The position numbers and the translations under genes are program-made. The notes below the pieces were generated by a model. The model saw only the letters and a program-made list of their open reading frames with translations, searched no databases and was not told where the DNA came from. Shown here one piece after another: positions 24,371 to 32,038 of a stretch of DNA of 34,004 nt. This DNA is from JBBIMS01 sp964531645 (lineage in GTDB: Bacteria > Acidobacteriota > Aminicenantia > JBFLYD01 > JBBIMS01), in the NCBI GenBank assembly GCA_964531645.1, contig CAZHEF010000030.1, forward strand, positions 1-34,004, in the 5' to 3' direction. Position 1 is the stretch's first letter. Each line of letters begins with the position of its first letter.

Positions 24371-24901
24371 TTAGCATGAATCCCATCTTTGAGGCTTCCC
24401 ATCTTTTGAGAAAATATAAAAATACTTATCTCCTATTACTAATACTACATTGTGACAGCAAATAAACATGTCAGAATAAATAAAGATATCAGAACATGCG
24501 CGAGGAGTTTGAAGTTTAATCTGTTTTATAAAATTAAGGAAATTATCAAATTCAACCAATCTGCCACCTACAACTTCAATTACATATACTCCTCCTACAT
24601 CGTCCAGATTAATATGACTCGGATCACGCAGTTCTCCGGGGCCCTCTCCTTTACCACCACCAGATTTAATAAAATGACCATCTGAGGAAAATTTCTTGAT
24701 TCTATTATCGCCTTGGTCAAGAACAAAAATATTTCCTTTTCTATCAGCTGTAACATCTACTATTTTTAATAAAGTCTCTTCTTTACTTTTTCCAGAAGAA
24801 ATTTCAATCTCTTTTATAAACTTTATACTCGTAGAATACACAGAATAGGAAAAAGTAAAGATAAAAACTACAAAATAAATTATTCTTCCTGTTAATCTCA
24901 C
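24371..24901 (-). pseudogene. Six-bladed beta-propeller protein, N-terminal remnant
   Basis: A readable stretch from a possible GTG start at 24901 opens with a signal-like helix (GRIIYFVVFIFTFSYSVYS). It then shows propeller blade repeats: DVTADRKGNIFVLDQGDNRI, KKFSSDGHFIKSGGGKGEGP and GELRDPSHINLDD. The G-x-G-x-G-P-G-E-x and x-D-x-x-G-x-I/V-Y-V-x-D signatures are typical of NHL/six-bladed propellers. It breaks off after about 177 residues (about half the expected 350-400) at TGA 24371, in the middle of an IFSKDGK blade, and runs into the VWFA-like remnant. It starts 29 nt after the Cys-rich peptide. No Shine-Dalgarno was found. The propeller call is sound; the function is unknown. Confidence 0.65.
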
Positions 24902-24929
24902 TTTAAACTTATCATAAAAATAAAATTTC

Positions 24930-25171
24930 TTATGGCTGTTCTTCGCAATGACCCCCACAATAGTCCATTATACATTCTGCTAATTTATCCATGCAATATG
25001 TACCGCAACCACCCCCACATTGCCTACCGCAATCAATAGCCTAATCAATACAATGTTTGCAACATGTACTATTACAAAAGAGATTTTTGAATTGAACTGA
25101 AATAAATAACAATGAAAAAATAAAACTATGAAAATTGCAAAGAACTTAGAAGCTCTAAATTTTTTAAGCAT
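24930..25171 (-). pseudogene. Small secreted cysteine-rich peptide, frameshifted
   Basis: GGAGG (25184-25180) lies 8 nt before ATG 25171, an excellent start. The frame begins MLKKFRASKFFAIFIVLFF. Correcting one base in the A6/T6 run at 25115-25120 continues the hydrophobic helix (SLLFISVQF) and leads into NLFCNSTCCKHCID. An in-frame TAG (25043-25041) follows, then AIDCGRQCGGGCGTYC, and later AECIMDYCGGHCEEQP before TAA 24932-24930. The mature part of about 50 residues carries 11 Cys and many Gly. Without the correction the 63-residue frame loses every Cys. I do not recognise the family; it may be an exported metal-binding, toxin or modified-peptide precursor. The ABC permease and a small ORF lie immediately upstream. 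Confidence 0.5.
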
Positions 25172-25362
25172 TTCTTAAACCTCCTAAAATTTGTTCTGCC
25201 TGATGACAGGCCTCATTAAAATTTATATTAAGGAGTATGCCAGAATTAAATTTGGCTTCTGGAGAGGGTTTGGAAATTCTATTTTTATCCAATTTGTAAA
25301 AATTTTTGAAAAAATTCCTTAGGGATTTGATAATCCTCCGATAGATTTGCGAATGTCTTCAT
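25164..25362 (-). pseudogene. Small ORF between the ABC permease and the Cys-rich peptide, frameshifted
   Basis: ATG 25362 lies 4 nt after the permease stop. The reading starts MKTFANLSEDYQIPKEFFQK and hits TAA 25287-25285. Removing one base in the A5/T5 run at 25298-25302 extends it through YKLDKNRISKPSPEAKFNSG to NEACHQAEQILGGLRNA and TAA 25166-25164, for about 66 residues. That stop overlaps the ATG of the Cys-rich peptide, as coupled genes do. It has no signal peptide and one Cys. It is not recognised; it could be an accessory or immunity-type protein or a second peptide precursor. Confidence 0.4.
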
Positions 25363-25366
25363 CGTT

Positions 25367-26075
25367 TTATTTAAATTCTTTGTGTGTGAAAATTATTATA
25401 CTTATTAAATTCAAAAGGGTTATTCTAAAGACATATATAGCTATTTCGTAGTAGTCTTTTCTCAACCAAGACTGGATATTGATGTTTTGAGGTAATAAAA
25501 GTAAAGACTCAAAGATAGATCTGAAGAGACTTGAATTTAATAAATTTAAATACTCAAAAAATTAATAGAAGATACCAGTTATAAATATATATGCCAAAAA
25601 GCCCAAAATGTCTCCATGGTATGGAATAAATGAAGAGAAAAAAGTAATCAATGATATTATAAAAAGCGACGCTAATATAGAATTAAAGAAAAAAAAATAT
25701 CAACCCTTCTAAATCCCATTTAAAGTAAAGAGCTAAAATAAAAATTAGGATTAAATTAATTAGTATAAAAAAGTCACAGAAAGCATCAAACCCATAATTT
25801 TTGAAATGTAAATCGTTGGCTTTCTAAAAGGTCTAATTAAAAGAAATTGAATTGTCCCTGAGCTAATTTCTTTTCCTAAAATTCCAGATGATAAAGCAAT
25901 AGAACAGAGAAAGATTATACCATCATAAAATTTTTGAGATGAAATTAGTGAGTTTGTAATTATTCTAAAAAAAGAAAATAAAAAGAAAGTAAAACTTGCA
26001 ATTGAAAAAGCTATAAAAATCAGACTTTTAATTTTCTCCTAGACTGTTCTTAGCAAAACACAAAATTCATTTTTT
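25367..26075 (-). pseudogene. ABC-2-type permease, broken
   Basis: Hydrophobic segments and the ABC-2 signature LGKEISSGTIQFLLIRPFRK are readable from about 26045. The order is SLIFIAFSIASFTFFLFSFF, the signature, KIMGLMLS, then after a frameshift FILINLILIFILALYF, LASLFIISLITFFSSFIP, LGFLAYIFITGIFY, and a C-terminal ISIIIFTHKEFK ending at TAA 25369-25367. Damage includes TAG near 26040 (in place of a Trp, by context), a 1-nt loss around 25768-25774, and TAA 25564-25562. Six or so membrane helices are expected. It overlaps the end of the ATPase, so the two formed a BcrAB/CcmA-like exporter. Confidence 0.65.
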
Positions 26076-26943
26076 AAAAAGACTTTCAATATTTTTTGTA
26101 TTGAGAACCTGTTTCACGATAATACCTTTTTCGGAAAGAAACTTGAGGAACTCGATCAATTGCTGATTATTTTTTACGCTCATCTCAATTTTACCTTCTT
26201 TTATCGAAAGAATATCGAAACCTAAAAATTTGTTATCTTCTGGAATTTGAACATTAAAACCGATATGCTCGCATTCTATCAAGAAACAACTCTCTGAACG
26301 AAGATCATGAATCAACTTTATAAACCCATTTTCAATAAAAGCAATCCTGTCACAGATCTTCTCAACTTCAGAAATTTGATTTGAACACATAAAAACAGTT
26401 TTACCCTCTCTTTTAAGAGAAAATAACTTTTCCCTTAAAAATAAAATTCCATATGGATCAAGCGCTCCAGTTGGTTCATCAAGAAGAAAGAATTGAGGAT
26501 TATTAATAAGGGCCTGAGCAAGCATTAATCTTTGTTGCATACCTCTTTGAATAAAAAGCTATCCTCACATCTTTGAAGTTTGTTAATCCTACCTCCTCCA
26601 TAATAATTTTAATGCGTATTTTTAAGCTTTTTTTCTATTTTACTTAATCTACCCATATACCATAGGAACTCATTTCCTGTCATTCCGTTATAAAAACAGG
26701 TTTTTCTGGAAGATAACTTATAATTTTCTTTATCTCAAGATTAGAAATTGATTTATCGTCAAAATAAATAGAACCTTCATCTGGACGAATCAATCCAATC
26801 ATGCATTTTATTAAAGTGGTCTTTCCAGCTCCATTTGGACCTATTAATCTAAAAATTTTCCCCTTCTCTACTTCGAGATTTACCAAACTAAGTATCTTTG
26901 CCTTACCAAAGTATTTGCTAACATTTTTCTGAATGACCGCTTC
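26067..26943 (-). pseudogene. ABC transporter ATP-binding protein (ABC-2 partner), broken
   Basis: The N-terminal piece has NVSKYFGKAKIL, then Walker A GPNGAGKTT in VEKGKIFRLIGPNGAGKTTL, and GLIRPDEGSIYFDD. It continues as YLPEKPVFITE and stops. In shifted frames the rest is readable: MTGNEFLWYMGRLSK, then KIIMEEVGLTNF. The intact C-terminal piece carries MQQRLMLAQALINNPQFFLL, DEPTGALDP (Walker B and D-loop) and FMCSNQISEVEKICDRIAF (H-loop replaced by SNQ, odd). The signature motif just before it is worn (canonical YSKGMQQR-like). At least three frame changes and a lost start codon show it is dead. The order of motifs is that of drug, peptide or self-protection ABC-2 exporters. Confidence 0.75.
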
Positions 26944-26955
26944 TTAATCGATTTC

Positions 26956-27387
26956 TCAAATTCTAAATCTTTCTTTTAAAAAATTCAAACTTTCATTAGC
27001 AATGGTTAGCAATTTGAAAATAAAAAAACCAAGACCTTCGACACTCTGCTGGGAATCAAAAAACGAAAGCGGCAAACGAAGAAGCTTTGAAAAAAGGTCT
27101 TTTTTAATATTAGTTAATATTTCCTGATTTAGAACAGAAAACCAATAATTTGTAAGAAAAGAAAATACAACCCTCAAAACCTGAATCCCAACAATTGCAA
27201 GAATGATGAGGTTAAGCAATTTGAGATTCTTCCTAACAATAACATCATCAACAATGTACTTCATGAGATAGGGAGTAGGGAGCGCAGAAATAGAAACAAG
27301 AATCGTAAATAACAGTGCTCCTATCCCCTCCTTCCAGTTATTTTTAAAATAAAAGTAGATTTTAGTAAATTTATATTTCTTTTTCAT
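26956..27387 (-). pseudogene. Type I ABC exporter membrane domain, N-terminal fragment
   Basis: 143 residues. A cytoplasmic start (KKKYKFTKIYFYFKNNWKEG) is followed by helices GALLFTILVSISALPTPYLM and LLNLIILAIVGIQVLRVVFSF. It then has the intracellular-loop motif NIKKDLFSKLLRLPLSFFDS, standard for half-transporters of the MsbA/peptide exporter type. After FFDS the match is lost, and the chain ends soon after (LGFFIFKLLTIANESLNFLK). A full protein would have about 570 residues with an ATPase domain, so most is deleted. No C39 peptidase domain is present at the N-terminus. No Shine-Dalgarno was seen. Confidence 0.6.
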
Positions 27388-27483
27388 AAATTCTAAAATC
27401 TATTTGAGTTTATATTATTTTTCTCTTAAGAATTCTTGACGCTAATAAAAAATTAAGCTCTCTATTCGAGATTTCCAGATATT

Positions 27484-27870
27484 TCAATACAGATTGAAAA
27501 TGTCTCCAGATCCCTGCCCTCTGGGGAATTTCTTTGAAAAAATTAATTTTCCATCTTTATTATATTTGTATCCTTCAATATAGTCTTTCTGGATATTAAA
27601 AAAATATGTTGCTCCTTCATCATCAACAAGAAAAGACCCATCTACCCAAGTATCGTTTGATATGGTCAGTTCCTCTTGGAATTTTATAATTGAGTGAGAA
27701 TACTTAGGAAGGTCACTATTTTCAACAATATCAACCCTTTTCAAATCAGATTCTTTCTTTCCACAAAATATTAAAAAAGACAAGATTAGAATGAAAAATA
27801 AAATAAATCCGGTCTTCATCATACTTTTAACTCTTTCCCTCAAATCCATCATCCCCTCCCCGAGCTCCAT
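27484..27870 (-). pseudogene. Beta-propeller lipoprotein, N-terminal fragment
   Basis: Up to 128 residues. Internal ATGs at 27849 and 27819 are alternative starts; the latter gives MKTGFILFFILILSFLIFC, a lipoprotein signal with the anchor Cys in FLIFC-GKKE. The mature part is a typical propeller start: KFQEELTISNDTWVDGSFLV, DDEGATYFFNIQKDYI and EGYKYNKDGKLIFSKKFPRG, then GQGSGDIFNLY and a stop. The GQGSGDI segment is the family G-x-G-x-G-E/D-x turn, at which the gene is cut. About two-thirds of the protein is missing downstream. It is related in layout to the remnants at 24371 and 29842. Confidence 0.6.
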
Positions 27871-28115
27871 TCTCTTTGCCTTTTTATTTAAATTTATTCT
27901 TTATTTTATTATAAAAATCATGTGTCAAGCAAAGCCCTTGAAAAGATTCGGACGATAAAAAAATGAAAATTTTTAGCATTTAAGAGAAGAGCTTATTAGT
28001 CATCGCAAAAAGGTCACTTCCAGGGGAAAGTCAAATTTTCTTCCAGTTTATTTTTAAAACTAAGTAGATTAAAATAAATCTTTCAATAAACTTTATGTGA
28101 ATTTAGGAGGTATTT

Positions 28116-29345
28116 ATGAGTGAATTTGAGAGAATTGCAAAAAGGATTGAAAGTTTTAAGGATGAGATGATTCAGCTACAGAAGGACTTGACTGCTATCC
28201 CTGCATTAGACCCATCCAACGGAGGAGAAGGAGAGACCAAAAAAGCAGAGTTTCTAAAAAACTATCTCCGTAAAATAAAATTTGCAGAAATCATCGAATT
28301 TAACTGCCCTGACCCGAGAGTTCCATCTGGATACAGACCAAATATAATTGCCATTTACAAAGGAAAATCTTCATCAAAAAGAATCTGGATTATGACTCAC
28401 ATGGATGTTGTTCCACCCGGTGAACTTAGCCTCTGGAAGGGTGACCCTTACAAAGCATGGGTTGAGGATGGCAAGATCTTAGGAAGAGGTGTTGAGGATA
28501 ATCAACAGGCTATGGTTGCATCAATATTTGCCATTAAAGCCTTTGAAGCAGAGGGAATCCTTCCGAGCTGTGATATAGGAATTGTTCTTGTCGCTGATGA
28601 GGAAACAGGTTCTGAAAAAGGAATAACTTATGTTCTTAAGAACACTGATATTTTCAAAAAGGATGATCTAATAATAGTTCCAGATGCTGGAAATCCTGAA
28701 GGGACAATGATTGAAGTTGCTGAAAAAAGTATTCTATGGCTCAAATTCCATATTGTAGGAAAACAGTGTCACGGCAGTATGCCCCAGAAGGGAATAAACA
28801 GCCATAAAGCGGGCGCAAATTTGATAGTAAAACTTGACCAGTTTTACAAAATATTCAATGCAAAGGATGAGCTTTTTGAGCCTCCGATTTCAACATTTGA
28901 GCCTACAAAGAAAGAGGCAAATGTTCCCAACATAAACACAATTCCAGGGGATGATATATTCTACTTTGACTGCAGGGTTCTTCCAAACTATAAGCTTTCT
29001 GAGGTGGAGGCAAAATTTGAAGAGTATGCAAAGAAGATAGAGAAAAAGTTCAAAGTAAAGATAAGTTTAACACCTGCTCAGAGAGCGGAAGCTGCTCCTC
29101 CAACACCCCCAGATGCTCCTGTTGTTAAAAGCCTCTTCAAAGCAATAAAGGATGTCTACGGAGTTTCCGCAAAACCTATGGGAATTGGAGGAGGAACAGT
29201 TGCAGCAATATTCAGACGAGCAGGTTTTTATGCAGCATGCTGGGCAAAAATGGATGAAATGGCTCATCAGCCAAACGAGTATTGCATAATTGAGAATATG
29301 ATTGGTGACTCAAAAGTATTTGCCCATGTTTGTTTGCAGGAGTAA
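28116..29345 (+). CDS. M20-family metallopeptidase/amidohydrolase
   Basis: 409 residues, intact. The M20 metal-site motifs appear in order: THMDVVPPG (H95, D97), GRGVEDNQQ (bridging D128), ADEETGS (general base E162, ligand E163), VPDAGNPEG (D190), and a C-terminal EMAHQPNE supplying the last His. The dimerisation lid (about 205-320) contains QCHGSMPQKGINSHKA. Relatives are DapE/ArgE deacylases and carboxypeptidases such as PepV; the exact substrate cannot be assigned, though peptide or N-acyl amino acid use is likely. No signal peptide is present. The start is fixed by TAGGAGG before ATG. It is the first intact gene after the decayed region and is transcribed away from it. Confidence 0.9.
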   Translation: MSEFERIAKRIESFKDEMIQLQKDLTAIPALDPSNGGEGETKKAEFLKNYLRKIKFAEIIEFNCPDPRVPSGYRPNIIAIYKGKSSSKRIWIMTHMDVVPPGELSLWKGDPYKAWVEDGKILGRGVEDNQQAMVASIFAIKAFEAEGILPSCDIGIVLVADEETGSEKGITYVLKNTDIFKKDDLIIVPDAGNPEGTMIEVAEKSILWLKFHIVGKQCHGSMPQKGINSHKAGANLIVKLDQFYKIFNAKDELFEPPISTFEPTKKEANVPNINTIPGDDIFYFDCRVLPNYKLSEVEAKFEEYAKKIEKKFKVKISLTPAQRAEAAPPTPPDAPVVKSLFKAIKDVYGVSAKPMGIGGGTVAAIFRRAGFYAACWAKMDEMAHQPNEYCIIENMIGDSKVFAHVCLQE

Positions 29346-29346
29346 A

Positions 29347-29413
29347 GCGAGACGGGCGAGAAAAGTAAGTCGGACGAGACGAGCAAGACTGTCAATTGAA
29401 AAGGCAAAATTAA
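29347..29413 (+). repeat. Dispersed intergenic element, copy B
   Basis: Begins 2 nt after the M20 stop with GCGAGACGGGCGAGAAAAG, continues GGACGAGACGAGCAAGAC and ends GGCAAAATTA, the same word order as 23453-23510. It lies in the 146-bp spacer before cutA. A terminator or transcript-processing role is possible, but no strong stem is visible. Confidence 0.5.
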
Positions 29414-29491
29414 AATTATTCTAAGAAAATCGTAAATTGCTTATTGAATAATTGAATAAGAGAAAAATGAATTAAAGTAAGGAGAAATGTT

Positions 29492-29824
29492 ATGGGTAAT
29501 GAAAGTTATGAATTTATTCTTGTTTTAACCACTGTTCAAGACCTTGAAAAAGGTGAAGAGATTGCAAAGAAACTTGTTGAGGAGCGGTTGTCTGCTTGTG
29601 TTACTGTTGTTCCCGCACGAGCTTCTTACTACTGGTGGGAGGGAAAAATAGAAAAGGAAACAGAATGCATACTATTTATTAAAACAAAAAACTCACTTTA
29701 CAAAGAGCTTGAAAAGGAGATAGTTTCAATCCATCCCTACTCCACTCCAGAGATAATTGTCCTTTCCATTGTGGATGGTTTAGAAAAATATTTAACATGG
29801 ATAAAAGGGGAAACAAAGAAATAA
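29492..29824 (+). CDS. cutA: CutA1-family divalent-cation tolerance protein
   Basis: 110 residues, standard CutA1 size; the family forms a PII-like trimer. The opening ILVLTTVQDLEKGEEIAKKL, then LVEERLSACVTVVP with the conserved Cys36, YYWWEGKIEKETE (46-58), LFIKTK and HPYSTPEIIVL are all diagnostic. CutA1 is linked to copper tolerance in E. coli, but its biochemical role remains unsettled. The ATG has AAGGAG at ideal distance. 17 nt after its stop begins the broken beta-propeller gene, which has its own GGAGGGG site. Confidence 0.95.
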   Translation: MGNESYEFILVLTTVQDLEKGEEIAKKLVEERLSACVTVVPARASYYWWEGKIEKETECILFIKTKNSLYKELEKEIVSIHPYSTPEIIVLSIVDGLEKYLTWIKGETKK

Positions 29825-29841
29825 TTTTTTAAGGAGGGGAA

Positions 29842-30996
29842 ATGAAAAATTTAAAAGTTAAGACTTTTCCGATTTTATTTTTGTTTTTTGCTTTGCATCC
29901 TTCCTTTTTAGAGTCTCAGCCAAAATAGAAAGGAAAAATAGTTTATGAGAATGGAGTGAAAGTTGTGAAAAATCCCGCTGAGCCATTGTATGGTGAATGG
30001 AAATTTGAGCTCGAGAAGGACCTTGTTATTGGAGAGAAAGAAGAGGAAAGCTCTCTATTTGTAAGCCCAAGAGATGTTAAGATTGACAAAGAGGAAAATA
30101 TCTACATTCTCGACGTGAGGGCATATAAGATTCACAAATTCTCAAAGGAGGGAAAGTATCTTTTAAGTATTGGTAGAAAGGGTGAAGGTCCTGGAGAATT
30201 TGTTCAAGCTTCCAATTTCTCAGTGGATACTAATGGAAAGATCTATACTTTCGATATCATGGGCTACAGGCTAACAATTTTTGATTCCAATGGTAAATTT
30301 ATAAAACAGATAAAAATTGGGAAGTTCATAGATTCCAGCTCCGTAGATAAAGAAGGAAGGATTTTTGGCTTGATAAGCAACTGGGATGAGTCAGGTGTTT
30401 ATTTGCTTCTCACTGAGGTGTTTGAAAAAACGGTAACATTGGAAAGGTCATTGCAAAGGGAGTGGATGGTGTCTCTATCTGGGAGAACTTGAGTTTCACC
30501 CATCCTTATCTTTTTAGCCCTTTTTTCTCTTTCTTGAAGAAAAGCTACCTTGTTTATGGACACTCTTACGAGTTTAAACTTTATTTTTTCGACACCCATG
30601 GAAAATTAATTCTAAAAATTGAAAAGGAAGAGAAAAAATTGCCGATTAGTAAAGAAGAAAAAGATAAAATTTTATCTGCATTTAAAGACATTCCTCCCGA
30701 AAGTAAAAAACACATTGGCTTTGCTCCCTACAGACCATTTTTTGATTCTATATTTACTGACGACATGGGAAGAATTTATGTTAGAAGAATGAAGTCTGTT
30801 CTGGATGAGTCAGAAAATAATAATTTTGACATCTTTAGCGAAGATGGAAAATACCTTTATAGAACTGCTCTATCTTTTACCTTGGAATTAAATCTATCAA
30901 GGTTATATCTTTGATTTAAGTTTTGACGAAGAAAAGGAGAAAGATATTATCACAAGATACAGAATCAAGAACTGGAAAGAATTTAAAGATAAATAA
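29842..30996 (+). pseudogene. Secreted six-bladed beta-propeller protein with early TAG and two frameshifts
   Basis: AAGGAGGGG precedes ATG 29842. A signal peptide (KTFPILFLFFALHPSFL) is read, then TAG at 29926-29928, residue 29, exactly where the mature chain begins. The frame reopens as KGKIVYENGVKVVKNPAEPL and carries clear blades: DVKIDKEENIYILDVRAYKI, KEGKYLLSIGRKGEGPGEF, DTNGKIYTFDIMGYRL. A base lost in an A run near 30431 moves the frame to NGNIGKVIAKGVDGVSIWEN. A second shift near 30893 leads to IYQGYIFDLSFDEEK and the family-like end RYRIKNWKEFKDK at TAA 30994-30996. The repaired length of about 384 residues is normal. Likely dead; readthrough is not excluded. Confidence 0.7.
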
Positions 30997-31068
30997 TTTG
31001 TATTGAGTGTGTTTTTACACAACCCATCCCCCTCACCTCTCAAAATATTGGCATTTAATAATTGTAAC

Positions 31069-31917
31069 TTATCTCTTAAAAAGATTCTTCAAGACAAAGA
31101 AGACATTTTCTTTTCTTTCCCTCAATCTCCTGTAAAAATAGGGAAGCCAGTGAGTGCCAAAGGGAACATAGGCCCTCATTCTGTATCCTTCTTGAACTAT
31201 CCTCTCCTGGGTTTTCGGTCTTATTCCAAAAAGCATTTGAAACTCAAAATCTTCAGGTCTTTTCCTCATCTCCTTTGCCATTTCCTTTATTCTGTTTATT
31301 AAATAAGTGTCGTGGGTTGCAATAGCGGGATAATTTCCATCATAGAATAAAAGTTCACTAATTTTCAGGAAATTTTCCCTTATTTCTCTCATTCTTTTGT
31401 AAGCAATTTCTACGGGTTCCTTGTATGCTCCCTTGCATAGTCTGATTTTTGCACCTAACTGATTCAGTTCCTTAACATCTTCATAACTTCTTTTAAGATA
31501 GGCTTGAATGACAATTCCTACATTTTTAAAATCTTTAAACACTTCCTTAAAAAGATCAAGAGTCTTCTGGGTGTAAAAAGAGCCTTCCATGTCAATTCTC
31601 ACAAAGTTTCCTTTCTCTTGAGCTTTCTTAGCAATCTTTCTTATGTTTTCGAGACAGAACTTGTAATCAATGTCAAGACCCATCTGAGTTAGTTTTAGAG
31701 AAACATTTGAGTTTATTCCTTCCTTTGCAATCACATCAAGAAGTTCAATGTAGGAATTAACTGCATTCTCAGCCGTTTTAGCATCCTTTACATTTTCACC
31801 AAGGATATCGAGAGTCGCCATAATCCTTTTTTCGTTCAGCTTTCTTACAGCCTTTACCGCATCACTTACCTTTTCTCCTGCAACAAATGCTCTTGCAAAA
31901 TAAGTAAATACACTCAT
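31069..31917 (-). CDS. Proline dehydrogenase (monofunctional)
   Basis: FAD-dependent oxidation of proline to pyrroline-5-carboxylate, feeding electrons to the quinone pool. 282 residues, close to the roughly 300 of monofunctional PRODH. Barrel motifs: NSNVSLKLTQMGLDID, NFVRIDMEGSFYTQ, GIVIQAYLKRSYED, AKIRLCKGAYKEP, PAIATHDTYLI, FEFQMLFGIR, and the flavin/substrate end YVPFGTHWLPYFYRRLRER. The start has GGGAGG 4-5 nt before ATG. No P5C dehydrogenase is in the window. It faces the broken propeller gene; only a weak TGTGT-TTTT-ACACA stem lies between them. Confidence 0.92.
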   Translation of the reverse strand: MSVFTYFARAFVAGEKVSDAVKAVRKLNEKRIMATLDILGENVKDAKTAENAVNSYIELLDVIAKEGINSNVSLKLTQMGLDIDYKFCLENIRKIAKKAQEKGNFVRIDMEGSFYTQKTLDLFKEVFKDFKNVGIVIQAYLKRSYEDVKELNQLGAKIRLCKGAYKEPVEIAYKRMREIRENFLKISELLFYDGNYPAIATHDTYLINRIKEMAKEMRKRPEDFEFQMLFGIRPKTQERIVQEGYRMRAYVPFGTHWLPYFYRRLRERKENVFFVLKNLFKR

Positions 31918-31979
31918 AATGCCTCCCTGAAATAAATTATCAAAATAGTATAGTATTTTATTGAGTAAAAAAAATCAAG

Positions 31980-32008
31980 TTGACACTTTTTTAGTTTTAT
32001 TATATTTA
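31980..32008 (+). promoter_or_regulatory. Candidate promoter for the VOC-domain gene
   Basis: A perfect TTGACA (31980-31985) is followed by TATATT after 15 nt (32001-32006) or TATTTA after 17 nt (32003-32008). It lies about 30 nt before the VOC start, in the divergent spacer with proline dehydrogenase. The -35 is strong and the -10 is imperfect. Confidence 0.5.
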
Positions 32009-32038
32009 AAATAATCGGTCGACTAATTGGAGGATATG

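Larger units (their letters stand above)
23490..24402 (-). pseudogene. VWFA-related-domain protein remnant
   Basis: Reading through the damage gives one continuous protein. KIYVIFDFLNTDHVTLMRAR is followed by KIAVLDKEKGIRILKESLET, then QAIGMVRNEPGKKSILLISK-GLP, then YANTNRLSFYCIGLR. This order resembles the acidobacterial VWFA-related family: a beta-strand carrying Asp, a later PGRK-like strand followed by the F/I-S-x-G-x-P turn, then an A-N-x-x-x-x-x-F/Y-x-I-x-x-R-G-like end. Breaks are TAA 24222-24220, a +1 A in the A6 run at 23775-23780 (minus-strand sense), and TAG 23616-23614. The 100-N run lies within it. It was probably once a secreted or surface protein; no function is claimed. Confidence 0.55.

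Noticed and set aside
24980..25171. 63-residue hydrophobic ORF as an intact small membrane protein
   Set aside because: The Shine-Dalgarno and first 19 residues look real, but the frame after the T run has no pattern, while the alternative frame gives a continuous signal helix and 11 Cys. I treat it as a frameshifted Cys-rich peptide.
25164..25200. Double-glycine leader (AEQILGG) in the small ORF
   Set aside because: Only four residues would follow the GG, so it cannot be a leader with a useful core peptide.
23395..27870. Prophage or insertion-sequence origin of the graveyard
   Set aside because: No transposase, integrase, phage gene, terminal inverted repeat or target duplication was found. 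The identical 55-bp flanks are an assembly feature.
31000..31025. Terminator between the propeller pseudogene and proline dehydrogenase
   Set aside because: TGTGT-TTTT-ACACA is a 5-bp stem with no following T run of note on the relevant strands. Too weak to call.
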